NCBI GenBank assembly: GCA_000431075.1
Contig: HF986896.1
Span: 14,454-41,393, forward strand
Length of the DNA: 26,940 bases
Reading direction: 5' to 3'
From: Firmicutes bacterium CAG:555
Lineage (GTDB): Bacteria; Bacillota; Clostridia; Oscillospirales; Oscillospiraceae
Shown here: positions 22,372 to 26,940 of the stretch, piece by piece
Numbering within the stretch: the stretch's first letter is position 1
How the letters are laid out: each line of letters opens with the position of its first letter
The notes under the pieces: model-generated
Databases searched by the model: none
What the model was told of the DNA's origin: nothing
What the model saw: only the letters and a program-made list of their open reading frames with translations
Translations under genes and position numbers: made by a program

Positions 22372-22698
22372 ATGAAAATATCAACACGATACGCAGACGG
22401 CAAGCTCTGCATAGCGCTGCAAGGCGAGCTTGACCACCACAGTGCAAGACAGGCCATGAGCGGGATAACCGAGGCCATAGACGGCACGCTGCCGAGGCAG
22501 GTGCTGCTTGATATGTCAAAGCTCAGCTTCATGGACTCGTCCGGCATAGCGGTCATACTAAAAGCCGACCGCAGAATAAAGGAAACCGGCGGCCGACTGT
22601 TCATCGACTGCCCTAAAAGCCAGCCGCTAAAGGTGCTCGAGGCGGCGGGCGTTGACCGGGTGGTAGACATCATATGCAAAAGGGAGGTCACAACATGA
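22372..22698 (+). CDS. spoIIAA: Anti-sigma F factor antagonist SpoIIAA
   Basis: A 108-residue STAS-domain protein. In forespore development, dephosphorylated SpoIIAA binds SpoIIAB and frees sigma F. The phosphorylatable serine region LSFMDSSGIAVIL is intact (S57, equivalent to Ser58 of B. subtilis). The ATG at 22372 follows GGGGTG; an ATG at 22330 in frame lies within the valS terminator and is rejected. The stop overlaps the spoIIAB start (ATGA), giving the classic coupled order AA-AB-F. Confidence 0.95.
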   Translation: MKISTRYADGKLCIALQGELDHHSARQAMSGITEAIDGTLPRQVLLDMSKLSFMDSSGIAVILKADRRIKETGGRLFIDCPKSQPLKVLEAAGVDRVVDIICKREVTT

Positions 22699-23135
22699 CT
22701 ATAACAAACTACATAAAGCTTGAATTTCCGAGCTACAGCGCAAACGAAAGCTTCGCAAGGGCAGCGGCAGCGGGCTTTGCTGCGCAGCTTGACCCGACAC
22801 TGGAGGAGCTCGGCGATATCAAGACCGCCGTATCGGAAGCGGTCACAAACTGCATCGTCCACGCATACCCCGACAGCATCGGCAAGATAACCATGCGTCT
22901 ACGCATACTTGACGGCGAAAAGCTCGAGATAACCGTCCGTGACTGGGGCAGAGGCATACAAGATCTTGATAAGGCGATGCAGCCCATGTACACAACCGGC
23001 GGCGAGGAGCGCAGCGGTATGGGCTTTACCATCATGGAAAGCTTCATGGACAAGCTCAAGGTCAAGACCCAAGTCCAAAAGGGCACGAGCGTGACCATGC
23101 TGCGCACGATAAAGCAGCGCCGAGGCCGCCGATGA
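22695..23135 (+). CDS. spoIIAB: Anti-sigma F factor / serine kinase SpoIIAB
   Basis: A 146-residue GHKL-fold kinase that binds sigma F and phosphorylates SpoIIAA. ATP-binding boxes are visible: N box EAVTNCIVHAYP, G1 VRDWGRGI, and G2 ERSGMGFTIMESFMD. The start at 22695 has GGAGG seven nt upstream; the alternative start seven codons earlier would place the ribosome site inside the gene. Overlaps on both sides (ATGA with spoIIAA, ATGA with sigF) keep the partners in balance. Confidence 0.95.
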   Translation: MTITNYIKLEFPSYSANESFARAAAAGFAAQLDPTLEELGDIKTAVSEAVTNCIVHAYPDSIGKITMRLRILDGEKLEITVRDWGRGIQDLDKAMQPMYTTGGEERSGMGFTIMESFMDKLKVKTQVQKGTSVTMLRTIKQRRGRR

Positions 23136-23848
23136 CCGAGAAGACAGTCGAAAATCTCCGCAAGGCCAAGAGCGGGGATAAGCAGGCTGCGGAAGCGCTC
23201 ATCGAGGAAAACTCGGGGCTTATCTGGAGTGTTGCCCGACGCTTTTTCGGCAGGGGAACCGAGCCGGATGACCTGTATCAGTTAGGCTGCGTCGGCTTTC
23301 TAAAGGCAATAGAGGGCTTTGACGAGAGCTTCGGCACACAGTTTTCGACCTACGCCGTGCCGAAAATATCCGGCGAGATACGAAGATTTCTGCGTGATGA
23401 CGGTGCAGTCAAGGTCAGTCGCAGCATAAAAGAGCAGGCGCAGCGCATACGCTCGGTGCGCACCGAGCTTGAGCAGCGCCTCGGCCGTGAGCCGCAGCTT
23501 TCAGAGATAGCTGCCGAAACAGGCTTAACGCCTGAGGAAATTGCCTTTGCCGAGACTGCGACAAATCCTGCCGAGAGCCTGCAGCGTGAAAACGGCGACG
23601 ACGGCTTTACGCTCGAGCATGTGCTGGCCGACAGCTACGGCGAAGAGCGCATGATAGAGCAAGTGTCGCTGCGCTATGCCATTGAGCAGCTTCCCGAAAA
23701 GGAGAAAAAGGCGATATATCTGCGCTATTTCCACGGCATGACGCAGGAGAGCGCCTCAAGGGTGCTCGGCGTGTCACAGGTGCAGGTGTCGAGGCTTGAG
23801 CGGCGGGCGGTAGATAAGCTCAGGGAAGTTCTGACAGACACTTGTTAA
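23132..23848 (+). CDS. sigF: Forespore sigma factor SigF (SpoIIAC)
   Basis: A 238-residue sigma-70 family factor of the sporulation class. Region 2 includes LIWSVARRFFGRG, DDLYQLGCVGFLKAIEGFD and FSTYAVPKISGEIRRFLRDD. Region 3 follows (VSRSIKEQAQRIR...SEIAAETGLTPEEIA). Region 4 is AIYLRYFHGMTQESASRVLG with its HTH VSQVQVSRLERRA. The gene order identifies it as sigma F rather than sigma G. Its stop codon lies inside the putative -35 box of pcrA. Its presence shows that the organism carries the early forespore programme. Confidence 0.95.
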   Translation: MTEKTVENLRKAKSGDKQAAEALIEENSGLIWSVARRFFGRGTEPDDLYQLGCVGFLKAIEGFDESFGTQFSTYAVPKISGEIRRFLRDDGAVKVSRSIKEQAQRIRSVRTELEQRLGREPQLSEIAAETGLTPEEIAFAETATNPAESLQRENGDDGFTLEHVLADSYGEERMIEQVSLRYAIEQLPEKEKKAIYLRYFHGMTQESASRVLGVSQVQVSRLERRAVDKLREVLTDTC

Positions 23849-23870
23849 ATCGCAAAATTCGTGCTAAAAT
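23842..23870 (+). promoter_or_regulatory. Possible pcrA promoter placing the start at or near the ATG
   Basis: TTGTTA (23842-23847), 17 bp, TAAAAT (23865-23870). The expected transcription start (about 23877-23879) coincides with the first base of the pcrA ATG, which has no ribosome site. Confidence 0.45.
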
Positions 23871-23878
23871 ACTTGGCT

Positions 23879-26254
23879 ATGAGTTCGGATTTTGAAAAAC
23901 GATATATTGACGCAAGACGCAAACTTATTGAGTCCGATTTTGCCTCTTTGAATCCCATGCAGAGAAAGGCTGTAATGGCGACCGAGGGACCCCTGCTGAT
24001 TTTGGCAGGCGCAGGCAGCGGTAAAACCACGGTGCTCATAAACAGAATTGCAAATCTTCTTCGCTACGGCATCGCCGGTGATACGAATGAGCTTCCGGCG
24101 AATGCAAGTGAGGAGGATATCGAGATAATGCTCTCCGGCGGCGACGACGCAAGACGCATTGCGGCCCTCGACCCTGTTGAGCCTTGGCGGGTACTCGCCA
24201 TTACCTTCACGAACAAGGCCGCCGATGAACTGAAAGCAAGGCTTGAGCGCATGCTTGGCCCCGAGGCTTCGGACATTTGGGCGTCGACCTTCCACTCTGC
24301 CTGCGTGCGGATATTGCGCCGTGATGCAGAGCGTTTGGGCTTCCCGACGAGCTTTACCATTTATGATACCTCCGACAGTTTGAGCTTAGTTAAGCGCATA
24401 CTCAAGGATTTTGAGCTTGACGACAAGCGCTATCCGCCCCGCATGCTTCTCGGCGAAATAAGCCGTGCCAAGGACGCTCAACTCTCACCCGAGCAGTTTT
24501 ACGCAAAGGCCAAGGCCATGGGTGATATCCGCAAGGCGAAAATTGCGGAGATCTACGCCGAGTATTCCCGCCGAGCCTTTGCAGCCGGCGCAATGGACTT
24601 TGACGACCTTATCTATTACACCGTGAAGCTCTTAGAGGAGCACGACGATGTCTGTCAGTATTGGCAGCGCAGGTTCAGATATGTGCTCATCGATGAGTAT
24701 CAGGACACCAACAAGCTTCAGTATCTGCTGGCTTCAAAGCTTGCAGGCGGCTGGGGCAATATCTGCGTTGTCGGCGATGATGACCAGAGTATCTATAAAT
24801 TCCGTGGTGCAACGATAGAGAATATCCTCTCGTTTGAGGACGAGTACAAGGACTGCCGTGTCATCCGCCTTGAGCAGAACTACCGCAGCACGGTGCATAT
24901 CCTTGAGGCCGCAAACGCCGTCATCAGAAACAATGTCGGCCGAAAGGGCAAGGAGCTCTGGACAAACGGCGATACCGGCGAGACCATCGAGCTTTATGTC
25001 GCCGATAACGAGCATGACGAGGCACGCTATGTTGCTTCAAAGATCATGAGCAACTACGGCAAGGGCGGCACATGGAGCGACAATGCGGTGCTTTACCGCA
25101 TGAACGCCCAGTCGCACCAGTTAGAGCAGGCGTTCAAGCGCAACGGCATACCTTATCGAATTTTCGGCGGCACGGGATTTTTTGACCGAGCAGAGGTCAA
25201 GGACATGCTTGCCTACCTGTGCGTTATCGCATCGCCCAATGACGACCTGCGCCTGACGAGAATTATCAACAACCCTCCCCGCGGTATCGGCGACAGGAGC
25301 GTTGAGCTTGCGATGGGTATAGCGGCGAAGAACGAGACTTCACTTTTTGAGGTCATTAAAAACGCAGACCTGTACCCCGAACTTAGCCGTGCAAGCATGA
25401 GGATGCGCATTTTTGCGAACATGATAAGTGAGCTTATCGAGCAGTCCAAGGAGCTTGCGCCCGACCTCCTGTATGACCAGCTTCTCGAAAAAACGGGCTA
25501 TCTCCGCCTTTTGGAGGAGAAAAACACCGTTGAGGACTCGGCAAGAGCGGAAAATGTCAAGGAGCTCAAAACAAGCATCATAAACTACAAGAGCGAGACG
25601 ACCGAGCCTACGCTTGAAGGATACCTTGCCGATGTTGCGCTGTACACCGATATGGACAACTACGACAAGGATCAGGACTGCGTTGTCATGATGACGATGC
25701 ACTCGGCCAAGGGGCTTGAGTTCACGAATGTGTTCCTCGTCGGCGCCGAGGAGGGCATCTTCCCGGGCATAAAGGCGATAGGCGAGCCGGACGAGATGGA
25801 GGAGGAGCGCAGACTTTGCTATGTTGCGATAACAAGAGCAAAGAAAAAGCTGTGCATTTCCTGCGCAAGACAGCGTATGCTCTTCGGCAAGACCACGGCA
25901 AACCGTGTGTCACGCTTCATCGACGAGATACCCGATGAGCACATCGAAAAGCGCAATATCCCAAGAGGCTACGGCTTTGGAGAAAAATCGACCGTTCAGC
26001 GTGAATATGGGCAAAGGCCGAGCTATCAGACCAAGTCCAGACCCGTGTCCGCTCCGGTGCAGGCTGCGGCAAAGTCTGCTCCCGCACCGTCGTTTAAGGT
26101 CGGCGAGAGGGTCAGACACCGTGCCTTCGGCGACGGACAAATAACAAAAATGACCCCTATGGGCAACGATCAACTAATAGAGATAAGCTTTGACGGTGGC
26201 ATTACAAAGAAGCTGATGCTCCGTGCCGCTGCACTGCATATGGTGAAGATATAA
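23879..26254 (+). CDS. pcrA: ATP-dependent DNA helicase PcrA/UvrD
   Basis: A 791-residue superfamily 1A 3'-5' helicase for repair and replication-fork maintenance. Ordered motifs: Q-motif LNPMQRKAV, Walker A LAGAGSGKTT, Ia ITFTNKAADELKAR, then DFDDLIYYT. Walker B is DEYQDTN, motif III GDDDQSIYKFRGA and motif IV EQNYRST. Motif V is MTMHSAKGLEFTNV and motif VI VAITRAKKK. The C-terminus has the Tudor-like domain FKVGERVRHRAFGDGQITKM after a Pro/Ala/Gln-rich linker. An insertion of about 30 residues after motif I (AGDTNELPANASEED...) lengthens domain 1A. I start at ATG 23879 (MSSDFEK); GTG 23861 is also in frame. Neither has a clear ribosome site. Confidence 0.96.
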   Translation: MSSDFEKRYIDARRKLIESDFASLNPMQRKAVMATEGPLLILAGAGSGKTTVLINRIANLLRYGIAGDTNELPANASEEDIEIMLSGGDDARRIAALDPVEPWRVLAITFTNKAADELKARLERMLGPEASDIWASTFHSACVRILRRDAERLGFPTSFTIYDTSDSLSLVKRILKDFELDDKRYPPRMLLGEISRAKDAQLSPEQFYAKAKAMGDIRKAKIAEIYAEYSRRAFAAGAMDFDDLIYYTVKLLEEHDDVCQYWQRRFRYVLIDEYQDTNKLQYLLASKLAGGWGNICVVGDDDQSIYKFRGATIENILSFEDEYKDCRVIRLEQNYRSTVHILEAANAVIRNNVGRKGKELWTNGDTGETIELYVADNEHDEARYVASKIMSNYGKGGTWSDNAVLYRMNAQSHQLEQAFKRNGIPYRIFGGTGFFDRAEVKDMLAYLCVIASPNDDLRLTRIINNPPRGIGDRSVELAMGIAAKNETSLFEVIKNADLYPELSRASMRMRIFANMISELIEQSKELAPDLLYDQLLEKTGYLRLLEEKNTVEDSARAENVKELKTSIINYKSETTEPTLEGYLADVALYTDMDNYDKDQDCVVMMTMHSAKGLEFTNVFLVGAEEGIFPGIKAIGEPDEMEEERRLCYVAITRAKKKLCISCARQRMLFGKTTANRVSRFIDEIPDEHIEKRNIPRGYGFGEKSTVQREYGQRPSYQTKSRPVSAPVQAAAKSAPAPSFKVGERVRHRAFGDGQITKMTPMGNDQLIEISFDGGITKKLMLRAAALHMVKI

Positions 26255-26257
26255 GCA

Positions 26258-26940
26258 ATGAAAATTAAAAATAAAGCAGTTTTGGGAAGGTCAGCGCTTA
26301 TTTGCACGACCCTCATTTGGGGCACATCCTTCGTTGTGCTCAAGTCTGCTCTTGACAGCATCACACCCTTGTGGGTGCTGGCTATCCGCTTCGGCGGCGC
26401 AGCACTCATGATGCTGGTCGCATCGATACCGCTTCTAAAGAAGCTTGATAAGCAGTACCTCAAGGGCGGCGCTATAATGGGTGCATGCCTTGCGGCGGCG
26501 TACACGGTGCAGACCTATGGGCTGATGTACACGACACCGGGCAAAAACGCCTTTTTGACGGCGACCTATTGCATACTCGTCCCGTTTTTGTATTGGATCA
26601 TTTTCGGTAAAAAGCCGGATAAGTATAATATCGGCGCAGCGCTCATCTGTCTTGTGGGCATGGGATTTGTGTGTCTTAACAAGGATCTGAGCGTCAACAA
26701 GGGCGACCTCTTGACCGTGTGCTGCGGCCTGTTTTACGGTTTGCATATTATTGTTACCAGTCGCCATGTCGAGGGCAAAAACCCGCTGCTGCTGACGATG
26801 ATACAGTTTGCTGTAGCTGCTGTTCTGTGCCTTGCGTTTGCGCTCATGTTTGAGCCGAAGCCGCAGAACATACCCTCGGGCTCGTGGCTCTCGATAGCGT
26901 ATCTGACATTCATGTGCACCGGTGTGTGCTTTTTCCTGCA
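26258..26940 (+). CDS. EamA/DMT-superfamily transporter (partial, 3' end outside window)
   Basis: The first 227 codons of a second EamA-type membrane transporter, beginning MKIKNKAVLGRSALICTTLI and continuing with WGTSFVVLKSALDSITPLWV. The 'LIWGTSFV..K' opening, LMYTTPGKNAFLTATYCILV and the start of a second repeat (GDLLTVCCGLFYGLHIIV) are typical. It starts 3 nt after the pcrA stop, with GGTGA as weak ribosome site, so it probably forms an operon with pcrA. It is not closely similar to the transporter at 14.6-15.4 kb. Substrate unknown. Confidence 0.9.
   Translation, partial: MKIKNKAVLGRSALICTTLIWGTSFVVLKSALDSITPLWVLAIRFGGAALMMLVASIPLLKKLDKQYLKGGAIMGACLAAAYTVQTYGLMYTTPGKNAFLTATYCILVPFLYWIIFGKKPDKYNIGAALICLVGMGFVCLNKDLSVNKGDLLTVCCGLFYGLHIIVTSRHVEGKNPLLLTMIQFAVAAVLCLAFALMFEPKPQNIPSGSWLSIAYLTFMCTGVCFFL

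Noticed and set aside
1..26940. CRISPR arrays, rRNA genes or complete insertion sequences
   Set aside because: I saw no regularly spaced repeats, no rRNA-like conserved stretches and no intact transposase with terminal repeats.

Overview
The window looks like chromosomal DNA of a spore-forming, Gram-positive clostridial bacterium, probably a gut Oscillospiraceae/Ruminococcaceae-type organism. The basis is a complete spoIIAA-spoIIAB-sigF operon, a valine T-box, ECF transporter ATPases, DegV, strong AGGAGG-type ribosome sites, and TTG/GTG starts. The family placement is inference from gene content and style, not a computed phylogeny.

Layout. (1) 1-3615, minus strand: ecfA2 (partial), ecfA1, a YitT-like membrane protein and malQ. 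(2) 3.84-5.1 kb: a scarred stretch with a serine-recombinase tail fused back-to-back to the tail of an ABC ATPase, then a small membrane/coiled-coil protein. (3) 5.4-12.3 kb, plus strand, visibly AT-richer than its surroundings: dhaK, dhaL, an alanine-racemase-fold gene, a TRAP transporter (DctP, DctQ, DctM) and an AraC-type regulator, closed by a terminator. (4) 12.5-12.95 kb: a 17-bp inverted repeat and a small gene of the kind carried by clostridial conjugative elements. (5) 13.1-15.5 kb: tRNA-Leu(UAG), a small lipoprotein, a DUF554 membrane protein and an EamA transporter. (6) 15.5-19.4 kb: glnS, divergent from a thioredoxin reductase-like flavoprotein, thioredoxin and DegV. (7) 19.4-22.3 kb: T-box-controlled valS. 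(8) 22.37-26.94 kb: the spoIIA operon, pcrA helicase and a partial EamA transporter.

The most unusual unit is region 3. A DhaK/DhaL kinase pair without a visible DhaM is packed with a PLP fold-type III protein. That protein keeps the Schiff-base lysine but has lost the alanine racemase Arg (PLP N1), the second-base Tyr and the MDQ motif. A TRAP importer and an AraC regulator follow. I read it as a horizontally acquired catabolic island, flanked by mobile-element debris, that imports a small (probably carboxylated) compound, processes it with a non-canonical PLP enzyme and phosphorylates a hydroxy-ketone product. The substrate cannot be named from sequence.

A second point of interest is the thioredoxin reductase-like protein at 17.3 kb. 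It keeps FAD-binding and CATC motifs but lacks recognisable NADPH motifs, which resembles ferredoxin-dependent clostridial thioredoxin reductases. It sits directly upstream of thioredoxin.
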